Below, piece by piece: positions 34,036 through 42,556 of a stretch of 64,000 nucleotides of DNA. Under the pieces are notes generated by a model. The model worked only from the letters and a program-made list of their open reading frames with translations, was not told where the DNA came from and searched no databases. The stretch comes from JAJXXT01 sp963764465 (GTDB lineage: Bacteria; Pseudomonadota; Alphaproteobacteria; Acetobacterales; Acetobacteraceae). The stretch lies in contig CAVXSO010000006.1 of assembly GCA_963764465.1 (NCBI GenBank), positions 868,001 through 932,000 of the forward strand, in the 5' to 3' direction. The position numbers were made by a program, and so were the translations under genes. Position 1 is the first letter of the stretch; every line of letters starts with the position of its first letter.

Positions 34036-35157
34036 ATGGATTTCGATCTCGGCGACGACCAGAAACTGCTGAAGGATTCCGTCGATCGGCTGATCGCCGA
34101 TCGTTACGGGTTCGAGGCACGGCGCGGCTTCATGGCGGAGGCGGAGGGGTGGAGCCGGGCCAATTGGGCGCGGTTCGCGGAACAGGGGCTGCTCGGGCTG
34201 CCCTTCTCCGAGGAGGCGGGCGGGTTCGGCGGCGGGGCCGTCGAGATCGCGCTGGTGATGGAGGCGTTCGGGCGCGGGCTGGTGGTGGAGCCCTACCTCG
34301 CGACCGTGCTGCTGGCCGGGCGGCTGCTGGAGGCGGCGGGCGAGAAGGCACAGGTGGAGCGCATTGCCGCGGGCGAGATGCTGGCGGCCGTTGCGCACCT
34401 CGAACGGCATAGCGGCTGGGACCTCGCGGACGTGGCGGCCAGGGCGACGGCGGATGGCGATGCCTGGCGGATTTCCGGCACGAAGTGCGTGGTGGCGCAC
34501 GGGGATTGCGCGGACCTGCTGCTGGTGACCGCGCGTACCAGCGGGGGGCAGCGGGACCGCGACGGCATCGGCGTCTTTCTTGTGGCGGGCGATGCGGCCG
34601 GGGTTTCGCGGCAGGGGGCGCCGACGCAGGACGGGCAGCGGGTGGCGGAGATCACGCTCGCCAACGCGCCGGCCAGGCAGCTCGCTTTTCCTGGCGATGC
34701 GCTGGCGACCCTGGAGCGCGTGCGTGACCAGGCGATTGCGGCGCTGTGCGCGGAGGCCGTGGGCTTGATGGCGGAGATGCATGCGATCACCGTCGATTAC
34801 CTCAAGACGCGCAAGCAGTTCGGGCGCGCGATCGGCGAATTCCAGGTGCTGCAGCACCGGTCGGTGGATATGTACGTGGCCCTTGAGCAGGCGCGATCCA
34901 TGGCGCTCTACGCGACGCTGATGGCGGAGGAAGCGGATGCCTCGGCGCGGGCCGCCGCGATCTCGGCGGCGAAGGTGCAGATCGGGCGATCCGGGCGGCA
35001 TATCGGGCAGGAGGCGGTGCAGCTGCATGGCGGCATCGCGATGACGATGGAATACAAGGTCGGCCACTACTTCAAGCGGATGACGATGATCGAGGAGATG
35101 TTCGGCGATACCGATACGCATCTCGAACAAGTTGCAGCAGCGGAGTCCATCCTTTGA
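34036..35157 (+). CDS. Acyl-CoA dehydrogenase family protein, second subunit
   Basis: The 373-residue homologue starts MDFDLGDDQKLLKDSVDRLI, 15 bp after the first dehydrogenase. It has the GLLGLPFSEEAGGFGGG and RKQFGRAIGEFQVLQHRSVDMYV segments and ends MTMEYKVGHYFKRMTMIEEMFGD. The FAD-contact segment of the middle domain (ISGTKCVVAHGDCAD) is shortened compared with the partner. It overlaps the next gene by 4 bp (TTGA). Confidence 0.9.
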   Translation: MDFDLGDDQKLLKDSVDRLIADRYGFEARRGFMAEAEGWSRANWARFAEQGLLGLPFSEEAGGFGGGAVEIALVMEAFGRGLVVEPYLATVLLAGRLLEAAGEKAQVERIAAGEMLAAVAHLERHSGWDLADVAARATADGDAWRISGTKCVVAHGDCADLLLVTARTSGGQRDRDGIGVFLVAGDAAGVSRQGAPTQDGQRVAEITLANAPARQLAFPGDALATLERVRDQAIAALCAEAVGLMAEMHAITVDYLKTRKQFGRAIGEFQVLQHRSVDMYVALEQARSMALYATLMAEEADASARAAAISAAKVQIGRSGRHIGQEAVQLHGGIAMTMEYKVGHYFKRMTMIEEMFGDTDTHLEQVAAAESIL

Positions 35158-35918
35158 CCGCCACCTACAATCTCGCCGGCAAGACCGCGTTGGTCACCGG
35201 CGCCGCGTCCGGGATCGGGCTTGCCACGGCGACGAAGCTTGCGGGCTTCGGCGCGACCGTCGCGATCAACTTTCTGCCCGACGATGCGCGCGGGCCGGAG
35301 GCGGTGGCGCGGCTCGCGGCCGCGGGCGGGCGCGTGATCCCGGCACCGGGCAACGTGGCGGATGCCGCGGATGGGCCGGCGATGGTGGGGGCGGCGATCG
35401 GGGCGCTCGGGCGGCTTGACCTGCTGGTAAACAACGCGGGGACGCCGGGCGTGCGCGCCGCGATCCCGCCCGCCCGGCTCGACCTCATCACCGAGGAGTT
35501 GTGGGAGGCCGTGATCGAGACCAACCTGTTGGGCGTGTTCCGCGCCTCCAAGGCGGCGGCGGCGGCGCTGCGGGAAGCGCATGGGGCAATCGTTTCGATT
35601 GCGTCCATCGCGGGGATCAACCATCCCGGAAGTTCGCTGGCGTATGGGGCGACGAAGGCGGGAGTGATCAGCCTGACGAAGAACCTGGCGCGCGGAATGG
35701 GGCCGGAGGTGCGGGTGAATGCGGTCGCACCGGGTGCGGTGGACAGCACCTGGCAGATCGAGTGGACCAATGAGCAGCGGGCGACGAGCATCGAGAAGGC
35801 AGTGATGAAGCGGCGCTGCACGCCGGAGGACATCGCCGAGGCGGTGGTGTTCCTCGGCTTCTCGGCACCGATGGTGACGGGGCAGACACTGGTCGTCGAT
35901 GGTGGGCTGACGCTGTGA
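35154..35918 (+). CDS. Short-chain dehydrogenase/reductase
   Basis: A 254-residue SDR with VTGAASGIG, NNAGTPG, catalytic Ser in VSIASIAGI, and YGATK. The start is a TTG inside a TTGA overlap with the previous stop; the N-terminus MTATYNLAGKTALVTG fits the family exactly, and no ATG or GTG lies closer, so the unusual start is probably real. It may act on a 3-hydroxyacyl-CoA produced by the dehydrogenase pair; inference from context. Confidence 0.9.
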   Translation: MTATYNLAGKTALVTGAASGIGLATATKLAGFGATVAINFLPDDARGPEAVARLAAAGGRVIPAPGNVADAADGPAMVGAAIGALGRLDLLVNNAGTPGVRAAIPPARLDLITEELWEAVIETNLLGVFRASKAAAAALREAHGAIVSIASIAGINHPGSSLAYGATKAGVISLTKNLARGMGPEVRVNAVAPGAVDSTWQIEWTNEQRATSIEKAVMKRRCTPEDIAEAVVFLGFSAPMVTGQTLVVDGGLTL

Positions 35919-36772
35919 GCACCATCGTTTCCTGCGCCGTCACGGGGGGCGCGGACAGCGCGCATGTGTCGCGGGCGATTCCGCGCAGCCCTGCGGAAAT
36001 CGCGAGCGAGGTGCTGGCGGCGCGCGCCGCGGGGGCGGCAATCGCGCATATCCATGTGCGCGACCCGCAGACCGGCAAGCCGTCGCGCGAGATCGCGTAT
36101 TACCGCGAGGTGGTGGAGCGCGTGCGCGACGCGGGCAGCGACGTGGTGATCAACCTCACCACCGGGCCGGGAGCTCGTTTCGCGCCCGCGACGAACGCGC
36201 CGCTGGCGGGGTTCGTGCCGCCGGCCGAGCGGGTGGCGCATGTGCTGGAGATGCGCCCGGAGATCTGCTCGCTCGACGTCGCGACGATGAATTTCGGCGA
36301 CTGGGCAATGGTGAATGTACCCGAGCAGCTGCGCGAGATGGCGGGGATGATCCGCGGCGCGGGGGTAAAGCCGGAGCTTGAGGTGTTCGACCTCGGGCAT
36401 GTGCGGCTCGCGGTGAGGATGATCGAGGAGAACCTGTTCGCGCCGCCGCCGCTGCTGCAGCTTTGCCTCGGCATCGCCTGGGGCGCGCCGGCGACAGCGG
36501 AGGGGATGATCGCGATGAAGTCCATGCTGCCGGCGGGCGCGCAGTGGAGCGCCTTCGGCATCAGTCGCGCGCAATTTCCGATGGTGGCGCAGAGCGTGAT
36601 CCTGGGCGGACATGTGCGCGTGGGGCTGGAGGACAATCTCTACCTCTCGCGGGGCGTGCTGGCGCCAGGGAATGCGTCGCTTGTCGAGCGGGCGGTACGG
36701 ATCGTCGAGGAGCTTGGCGGGACGGTGGCGAAGCCGGCCGAGGCGCGGCGCATCCTCGGGCTCGGGACGTGA
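35915..36772 (+). CDS. Beta-keto acid cleavage enzyme (BKACE, DUF849)
   Basis: The 285-residue protein carries the BKACE signatures: VSCAVTGG, the zinc-binding pair in AIAHIHVRDPQTGKPS, DVVINLTTGPGARF, LDVATMNF, and KPELEVFDLGH. These Zn-dependent enzymes cleave beta-keto acids with acetyl-CoA to give acetoacetate and an acyl-CoA. The GTG start overlaps the SDR stop (GTGA) and its TGA overlaps the GMC gene. It fits a pathway in which the dehydrogenases and SDR generate a beta-keto substrate. Confidence 0.9.
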   Translation: MSTIVSCAVTGGADSAHVSRAIPRSPAEIASEVLAARAAGAAIAHIHVRDPQTGKPSREIAYYREVVERVRDAGSDVVINLTTGPGARFAPATNAPLAGFVPPAERVAHVLEMRPEICSLDVATMNFGDWAMVNVPEQLREMAGMIRGAGVKPELEVFDLGHVRLAVRMIEENLFAPPPLLQLCLGIAWGAPATAEGMIAMKSMLPAGAQWSAFGISRAQFPMVAQSVILGGHVRVGLEDNLYLSRGVLAPGNASLVERAVRIVEELGGTVAKPAEARRILGLGT

Positions 36773-38382
36773 ACACACTGGAGGCCGACTACGTCATCGT
36801 CGGTGCCGGTTCAGCCGGCAGCGTGCTGGCGGCGCGGCTTTCCGAGGACCCGGGCGCGACGGTCGCGGTGCTGGAGGCGGGGGGCGAGGACCGCAACCCG
36901 TGGATCCATATCCCGCTTGGCTACGGCAAGACGTTCGCCGACAAGCGCATCAACTGGTGTTACGAGACCGAACCGGATCCAGGCCTGGGTGGGCGGCGCA
37001 TCTTCTGGCCGCGCGGGAAGGTGCTGGGAGGATCGTCTTCCATCAACGGGCTGCTCTATGTGCGCGGCCAGGCGGAGGACTATGAGCATTGGCGACAGCT
37101 GGGGAACGCCGGCTGGTCGTATGCTGACGTGCTGCCGTATTTCCGCCGCTCCGAGGACCGCGTCGGCAAGCCGGATCCGTTGCACGGCACGGGCGGCGGG
37201 CTTGCGGTTTCCGATGTGGCGGGCGGCCATCCTCTCTCCGAGGCGTTCATCGAGGCGGCGGCGCAGGAGGGGATTCCGCGCAACGAGGATTTCAACGGCG
37301 CCGGGCAGGAGGGCGTGGGATACTACCAGACGACGTCGCGGCGGGGGCGGCGGTGCTCCGCGGCGGTGGCGTTCCTGAAGCCCGCGATGAAGCGGGCGAA
37401 CCTGCATGTGATCACCGGGGCGCTGGCGACGCGGCTGCTGTTCGCGGGCAGGCGGGCGACGGGATTGCAGTTTCTCCGTGGCGGTGCCGAGGAGACAATC
37501 CGGGCGCGGCGGGAGGTGATTCTGTGCGGCGGCGCGGTGAACACGCCGCAGCTGCTGATGCTCTCCGGGATCGGGCCGGGGGAGCATCTGCAATCTTTCG
37601 GGATCGAGACGATCTACGATGCGCCGGGGGTGGGGCAAAACCTGCAGGACCACCTGAAGGTGGGCTTCGCTTACCGGTGCCGCGCGCCGATCACCGTCAA
37701 CGACGTGATGCAGAGCAAGCTGCACATGGTGCGCGCGGGGTTGGAATATGCGCTGTTCCGCACCGGGCCGCTGGCGCTTTCCGCGGCATCCGCCGGCATT
37801 TTCACGCGCACGCGGCCGGAGCTGGCGACGCCGGATATCCAGTTTCACTTCATTAACTTCTCCTCCGATACGTCGGCGGCGGAGCTGCACCCGTTCTCCG
37901 GCTTCACGCAGCATGTCTGCCAGCTGCGGCCGGAGAGCCGGGGGATGATCCAGTTGCGCTCACCCGATCCCGCGGTGACGCCTGCGATTTTTCCGAACTA
38001 CCTGGCCGAGGAGCTGGACCGGCGCACGATCGTCGCCGGGCTGAAGCTGGCGCGGCGGATCGCGGCAAGGCCGGTGCTGCGCCACTACATCGAAAGCGAG
38101 CATGCGCCGGGCGATGCGGTGCAGAGCGACGACGAGTTCCTCGACTACGCGCGGCGGACCGGCAGCACCGTTTTCCACCCCGTCGGCACGGCGCGCATGG
38201 GGCGCGACGAGATGGCGGTGGTGGATGACCAGCTGCGCGTGCACGGGATCGAGGCGCTGCGCGTGGCCGATGCCTCCATCATGCCGACCCTGGTTTCCGG
38301 CAACACCAATGCTGCCTGCATCATGATCGGCGAGAAATGCGCCGATCTCGTTCGTGGAAAGGAACTGCCCCGTGCCGCCTGA
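36769..38382 (+). CDS. GMC-family FAD oxidoreductase (choline dehydrogenase-like)
   Basis: A 537-residue GMC flavoprotein with the dinucleotide motif VGAGSAGSVLAARL (11-24), GMC signature 1 in GKVLGGSSSINGLLYVRGQ, signature 2 in GAVNTPQLLMLSGIGP and the C-terminal active-site region FHPVGTARMG plus SGNTNAACIMIGEK. Members oxidise alcohols such as choline or polyols. The GTG start at 36769 overlaps the BKACE stop (GTGA); the longer frame beginning 36463 lies over BKACE and is rejected. Confidence 0.92.
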   Translation: MNTLEADYVIVGAGSAGSVLAARLSEDPGATVAVLEAGGEDRNPWIHIPLGYGKTFADKRINWCYETEPDPGLGGRRIFWPRGKVLGGSSSINGLLYVRGQAEDYEHWRQLGNAGWSYADVLPYFRRSEDRVGKPDPLHGTGGGLAVSDVAGGHPLSEAFIEAAAQEGIPRNEDFNGAGQEGVGYYQTTSRRGRRCSAAVAFLKPAMKRANLHVITGALATRLLFAGRRATGLQFLRGGAEETIRARREVILCGGAVNTPQLLMLSGIGPGEHLQSFGIETIYDAPGVGQNLQDHLKVGFAYRCRAPITVNDVMQSKLHMVRAGLEYALFRTGPLALSAASAGIFTRTRPELATPDIQFHFINFSSDTSAAELHPFSGFTQHVCQLRPESRGMIQLRSPDPAVTPAIFPNYLAEELDRRTIVAGLKLARRIAARPVLRHYIESEHAPGDAVQSDDEFLDYARRTGSTVFHPVGTARMGRDEMAVVDDQLRVHGIEALRVADASIMPTLVSGNTNAACIMIGEKCADLVRGKELPRAA

Positions 38383-39856
38383 CCGTCCCCGCATTTTTTC
38401 CGCCACCATGGCGACCGAGACCAACACGTTCTCGCCGCTGCCGACCTCGCTCGATTCCTATCGCGAAACGGTGTTCTTCCGGCCGGGCGAACACCCGAAC
38501 GACCAGCCGCGCATGTGCACGGCGCCGCTGTTCGTGGCCCGCCAGCGCGCGGCGAAGGAGGGTTTTACGCTCATCGAGGGGAGCTGCTTTGCCGCCTCTC
38601 CGGCCGGGCTCACCACGCGCGCGGCGCACACGCTGATGCGCGATGAGATCCTCGGGCAGATACGCGCGGCGATGCCGCTCGACGGGCTGCTGCTCGGGCT
38701 GCACGGCGCGATGGTGGCGGACGGGTGCGACGACGTGGAGGGCGAGCTGATCGAGGCGGCGCGCGCAATCGTGGGCAAGGATTGCGTCATCGGCGTGGAG
38801 CTCGATCCGCATTGCCACCTGACGCTGCGGCGGATGCGGTTCTCCGACATCATCATCCTCTACAAGGAGTTTCCGCACACCGACGTGGTGGACCGCGCGG
38901 AGGAGCTGCTGACGCTGGTGCTGCGGACGATCCGCGGCGAGATCAGGCCGGTGATGTCCTGCTACGATTGCCGGCAGATCGGATCGTATCCCACGACCGA
39001 GCCGTTGATGCGGGCTTTCGTGGACCGGATCATGGCGATGGAGGGGAAGGACGGGGTGCTTTCCATCTCCATCGGGCATTGCTTCCCCTATGCCGACGTG
39101 GCGGAGCTGACGGGGCGCGTGCTGGTGGTGACGGATGGCGACAAGGCGGGGGCGGACCGGCTGGCGACCGCGCTCGGCGAGGAGTTCGTTTCGATGCGCG
39201 GCCGGACGGCGCCGCCGTATCTCGATATCGGCGGGGCCGTGGCCGCGGCGCGGGCGGCGAACTCCTTCCCGGTCGTCATCGCCGACCCCGCGGACAATGC
39301 CGGTGGCGGCGCGCCATCCGACAACACGACATTCCTGCGTGCGCTGATGGACGCACGGGTGGAGGGCGCGTGCCTCGGGCCCATCTGGGACCCGATCGCG
39401 GTGCGGATCTGCAACGATGCGGGCGTGGGGGCGCGGATTCCGTTGCGCTTCGGGGGAAAGACAGGGCCGGCCTCCGGGCTGCCGATCGACGCCGAGGTGG
39501 AGGTGCTGGCGCTGGCAGCCGATGCGCACCAGAGCTTCGGGCCGACGACGGTGCCGCTGGGCGACTGTGCCGCGATCCGTGCCGGGGGCGTGGAAGTGGT
39601 GCTGATCTCCAACCGCACGCAGGCGCTGGGGCTCGAGCTGTTCCGCAACCTTGGCATCGAGCCGAAGGAGCGGCGGGTGGTGGCGGTGAAGTCCACCAAC
39701 CATTTCCGTGCGGCGTTCGGGCCGATCGCGGGGCAGGTGCTGTATGTGGACACGGACGGACCGCTGTCCCGGGACTATCGGCGTATCCCGTACACGAAGA
39801 TCGCGCGGCCGATCTGGCCGCTCGACGAAAAAGCGGCGCCGGGGCTGATCCTCTGA
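38372..39856 (+). CDS. M81-family metallopeptidase (microcystinase C/MlrC-like)
   Basis: The 494-residue protein follows the M81 layout: ATMATETNTFSPLPTSLDSY at the start, LLLGLHGAMVADGCDDVEGELI, VIGVELDPHCHLT, and ADPADNAGGGAPSDNTTFLRAL, with the Asp/His metal residues of the family. Few members have known substrates besides linearised microcystin; many sit in amino-acid or amide catabolic clusters. The GTG at 38372 follows GGAAAGGAA and lies within the end of the GMC gene. Confidence 0.85.
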   Translation: MPPDRPRIFSATMATETNTFSPLPTSLDSYRETVFFRPGEHPNDQPRMCTAPLFVARQRAAKEGFTLIEGSCFAASPAGLTTRAAHTLMRDEILGQIRAAMPLDGLLLGLHGAMVADGCDDVEGELIEAARAIVGKDCVIGVELDPHCHLTLRRMRFSDIIILYKEFPHTDVVDRAEELLTLVLRTIRGEIRPVMSCYDCRQIGSYPTTEPLMRAFVDRIMAMEGKDGVLSISIGHCFPYADVAELTGRVLVVTDGDKAGADRLATALGEEFVSMRGRTAPPYLDIGGAVAAARAANSFPVVIADPADNAGGGAPSDNTTFLRALMDARVEGACLGPIWDPIAVRICNDAGVGARIPLRFGGKTGPASGLPIDAEVEVLALAADAHQSFGPTTVPLGDCAAIRAGGVEVVLISNRTQALGLELFRNLGIEPKERRVVAVKSTNHFRAAFGPIAGQVLYVDTDGPLSRDYRRIPYTKIARPIWPLDEKAAPGLIL

Positions 39857-40410
39857 TGCGGCTGCCCGCGATCGCACCCGAGGCGATGTCCCCCGCGCAG
39901 CGCGAGGTTTACGAGGCCACCGTCTCGGGGCCGCGCGGGCGGATGGTGCCGCCCGTCGCGGCCTGGCTGCATTCGCCTGGGGTGGCGGCGCCGGCGCAGA
40001 TGCTGGGGCGGCATATTCGTTACGAGTCATCGCTGCCGCTGGCATGGAACGAGATGGCGATCCTGCTCGTGGCACGGCATTGGGGGGCGAGCTACGAGTG
40101 GTATGCGCACAAGCGCATGGCCCTCGACGCCGGGCTCGATCCCGCGGTCGTGGAGGCGATCCTGGCGCGCAGGCCCCCTGCCCTGCCGGCCGAAGCCATG
40201 GCGATTTACGATTATGCCGCGACATTGTTGGAAAAGCGCAATGTCTCCCAGGCGCAGCACGAGGCGATGGTGACGCAGTGGGGCACACGGGGCGTGGTCG
40301 ACCTGGTGGCGCTGCTCGGTTACTACACGCTGGTTTCCATGACGCTGAACGCGTTCGACGTGGGGCTGCCGCCGGGCGAGGCGGCGGAGGTCGTGCCGCC
40401 CTCCCCCTGA
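39856..40410 (+). CDS. Carboxymuconolactone decarboxylase/AhpD-like protein
   Basis: A 184-residue helical protein. The segment EMAILLVARHWGASYEWYAHKRMALDAGL matches the CMD fold of gamma-carboxymuconolactone decarboxylase and AhpD. The redox CxxC of AhpD is absent, so a peroxidase role is unlikely. The ATG overlaps the M81 stop (TGATG). Role in the cluster is unknown; homologues of this form are often next to aromatic or CoA-linked catabolic genes. Confidence 0.8.
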   Translation: MRLPAIAPEAMSPAQREVYEATVSGPRGRMVPPVAAWLHSPGVAAPAQMLGRHIRYESSLPLAWNEMAILLVARHWGASYEWYAHKRMALDAGLDPAVVEAILARRPPALPAEAMAIYDYAATLLEKRNVSQAQHEAMVTQWGTRGVVDLVALLGYYTLVSMTLNAFDVGLPPGEAAEVVPPSP

Positions 40411-40515
40411 GCGGGCGGCCCTCCTGAGCGGGCGGCCAGGCGGCCTTCGCGGGGCGCCCGCGCGGTGGTGGCGGGAAAGGAACGCGCCTATATTGGACGC
40501 AACAGGAGGATTGCC

Positions 40516-41685
40516 ATGCCGGAATCGTGCATCGTCGGTTGGGCCCATAGCCGCTTCGGCAAGCTCGAGGAGCCGGATGCGGAATCATTGATGGATGGCG
40601 TGGCGCGGGCGGCGATCGAGGATGCCGGGGTCGAGCCCTCCGCCATCGATGCGATCTTCGTCGGCCACTACAACAACGGGTTCCAGCGGCAGGACTTCCC
40701 CTCCTCGCTGGTGCTGCAGTCGCTGCCGGAGCTGCGGTTCAAGCCGGCGACGCGCTACGAGAATGCGTGCGCCACGGGGACGGCGGCGATCCATGGCGCG
40801 CGGGATTTCATCGCGGCCGGGCGCGGGCGGCTGACACTGGTGGTCGGCGTGGAGAAGATGACGGCGACGCCCACGCCGGAGGTGGGCGAGATCCTGCTTT
40901 CCGCGTGCTACCGGCGCGAGGAGGCCGAGATCAAGGCCGGGTTCGCCGGCGTGTTCGGGCGCATCGCCGAGCGGTATTTCCAGCAATACGGCGACCAGTC
41001 CGACGCGCTGGCGGCGATCGCGGCGAAGAACCACAAGAATGGCGTCGCGAACCCGTACGCGCAGATGCGCAAGGACCTCGGCTACGCGTTCTGCCGCGAA
41101 GTTTCGGAGAAGAACCCGTATGTCGCGCCGCCGTTGAAGCGGACGGACTGCTCGCTGGTTTCGGACGGCGCCGCGGCGCTGGTGATCGCGGACGAGGAGA
41201 CGGCGCAGGCGATGGGCAAGGCGGTGCAATTCCGCGCCGCGGTGCAGGTCAACGATTACATGCCGCTGTCGCGGCGCGACCCGATCGCGTTCGAGGGACC
41301 GTCGCTGGCCTGGGCGCAGGCGCTGGAGGCCGCCGGAGTGAAGCTCGGCGAGCTGTCGTTCGTCGAGAGCCATGACTGCTTCACCATCGCGGAGCTGATC
41401 GAGTACGAGGCGATGGGGCTGGCGCCACGTGGCCAGGGGGCACGCGCGATCCTGGAGGGATGGACGACGAAGGAAGGCCGGCTGCCGGTGAACCCCTCGG
41501 GCGGGCTGAAGTCCAAGGGGCATCCGATCGGGGCGACGGGCGTTTCCATGCACGCCATCGCCGCGATGCAGCTGACCGGCCAGGCGGGGGACATGCAGCT
41601 GCCGAAGGCCGACCTCGCCGGCATCTTCAACATGGGGGGGGCGGCGGTCGCGAACTACGTCTCGATCCTCGAGCGCGCGAAGTAG
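40516..41685 (+). CDS. Thiolase-family acetyl-CoA acetyltransferase
   Basis: The 389-residue thiolase has the acyl-accepting Cys85 in YENACATGTAA, a His in VESHDCFTIAE and the C-terminal NPSGGLKSKGHPIGATG block. SHDCFT in place of NEAFA puts it with the SCP2-thiolase-like group. The ATG at 40516 has AGGAGGA 6 nt upstream. A TATATT at 40489-40494 could be a -10 element but has no matching -35. It follows the CMD-like gene by 105 bp and would supply the thiolytic step. Confidence 0.9.
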   Translation: MPESCIVGWAHSRFGKLEEPDAESLMDGVARAAIEDAGVEPSAIDAIFVGHYNNGFQRQDFPSSLVLQSLPELRFKPATRYENACATGTAAIHGARDFIAAGRGRLTLVVGVEKMTATPTPEVGEILLSACYRREEAEIKAGFAGVFGRIAERYFQQYGDQSDALAAIAAKNHKNGVANPYAQMRKDLGYAFCREVSEKNPYVAPPLKRTDCSLVSDGAAALVIADEETAQAMGKAVQFRAAVQVNDYMPLSRRDPIAFEGPSLAWAQALEAAGVKLGELSFVESHDCFTIAELIEYEAMGLAPRGQGARAILEGWTTKEGRLPVNPSGGLKSKGHPIGATGVSMHAIAAMQLTGQAGDMQLPKADLAGIFNMGGAAVANYVSILERAK

Positions 41686-41721
41686 CCGGCCCGCCATCAC
41701 CAGCCTGACGAGGCGCGGGGC

Positions 41722-41735
41722 TTGATCCCGATCAA
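41722..41735 (+). promoter_or_regulatory. Perfect FNR/FixK box upstream of the CBS-domain gene
   Basis: TTGAT-CCCG-ATCAA is a perfect match to the FNR/FixK consensus and lies within the 16-bp palindrome CTTGATCCCGATCAAG. Centre 41728.5; a class II start at about 41770 would leave a 19-nt leader before the ATG at 41789, with TAGAGT (41758-41763) at the right place for a -10. Confidence 0.75.
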
Positions 41736-41788
41736 GTCGCGCTGTTCCGCCGCCGCGTAGAGTTTTACCGACGCCAAGGGAGACGCCT

Positions 41789-42268
41789 ATGCCTATCACC
41801 GCCGCTGAGATCATGACGCGCGACGTGCAAACCGCGTTGCCAGGCACCAGGCTGATCGAGATCGCCCGCAAGCTGGCGGCGCGGCATATCAGTTCCGTGC
41901 CGATCTGCGACGCGGAGGGACAGCTGCTCGGGATCATCACCGAGGGGGACATCGTTCGCCCGCTGCGTGAATCGATCCGCAGCAAGCGCGCGGCCTGGCT
42001 GCTGGCCTTCGCCGAGGGCGAGGACCTGGCGCCGCAATTCCTCGAATACATTGGGTCCGACAACCATACGGCCGGCGAGTTCATGTCCCGCAACATGATC
42101 ACCGCGGGCGAGGACACGACCCTGGGGGAGATCGCGGAGCTGATGATCAAGAACGACATCAAGCGCGTGCCGATCCTGCGCGAGGGGAAGCTGGTGGGGA
42201 TCGTCAGCCGCTCCGACCTCGTCGCCAAGGTGGCCAAAGCCACGCCCGAGGAGTGGCTGACCGGCTGA
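41789..42268 (+). CDS. Stand-alone two-CBS-domain protein
   Basis: The 159-residue protein is a Bateman module: CBS 1 at about 1-65 (IMTRDVQTALPG, then AARHISSVPICDAEGQLLGIITEGDIV) and CBS 2 at about 93-150 (FMSRNMITAGEDTTLGEIAELM). Such pairs bind adenine nucleotides and act as energy or redox sensors. The start follows AAGGGAG. The perfect FNR/FixK box upstream indicates induction at low oxygen, in line with CBS proteins found in other FixK or NarL regulons. Confidence 0.88.
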   Translation: MPITAAEIMTRDVQTALPGTRLIEIARKLAARHISSVPICDAEGQLLGIITEGDIVRPLRESIRSKRAAWLLAFAEGEDLAPQFLEYIGSDNHTAGEFMSRNMITAGEDTTLGEIAELMIKNDIKRVPILREGKLVGIVSRSDLVAKVAKATPEEWLTG

Positions 42269-42419
42269 CCGCTGAGCGGCGGCTGCGTCCTCTGATAGCG
42301 GACGACCTGGAGACGTGGCGATCGGGCGGCCCGGGCACCCTCGGGGCGCTCGCGGCCGGGGGCTGTCGTGTGCCGGGAAAGGAGCGAGCGCGGCGCTGGG
42401 TGCGACGCAGAACGGCCGG

Positions 42420-42446
42420 TAAGACTTTGTCTTATTTTTATTATTT
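42420..42446 (+). terminator. Weak intrinsic terminator after the CBS gene
   Basis: TAAGAC-TTT-GTCTTA forms a 6-bp stem with a 3-nt loop and is followed by TTTTTATTATTT. The stem is AT-rich and weak, but the T-run is the clearest in the region. It lies about 150 bp after the CBS stop in a 288-bp gap. Confidence 0.4.
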
Positions 42447-42460
42447 GGCGATTTTTTCGC
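42446..42460 (+). promoter_or_regulatory. Possible sigma-54-type promoter for the PEP-CTERM gene
   Basis: TGGCGA-TTTTT-TCGC keeps the GG (42447-42448) and GC (42459-42460) doublets at sigma-54 spacing but departs from the consensus at three positions. It overlaps the end of the terminator T-run. PEP-CTERM genes in other bacteria are often sigma-54 controlled, which is why it is listed. Confidence 0.25.
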
Positions 42461-42556
42461 GCCGAGCCCTTGGCGAAAGCTGACTGTTCGGATAGTTAAC
42501 GCGAGATTACCAAGGACGGGCAGGCGCCCGCCGGCACGTAAGAAGGGGGCTTGGCC

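Noticed and set aside
32476..35130. Very long antisense frame (884 codons) opposite the acyl-CoA dehydrogenases
   Set aside because: High-GC codon bias leaves the opposite strand open; the plus-strand genes have clear domains and the antisense product has none.
40411..40445. Repeated TGAGCGGGCGGCC after the CMD-like gene
   Set aside because: Two short copies only, in generally GC-rich intergenic DNA; no sign of a mobile or CRISPR repeat.
38321..40588. Antisense frame of 755 codons opposite M81 and CMD-like genes
   Set aside because: Same GC shadow effect; Arg/Pro/His-rich product without domains.
42253..42483. 76-codon plus frame overlapping the end of the CBS gene
   Set aside because: GTG start without a ribosome site, Arg-rich and running into AT-rich terminator DNA.
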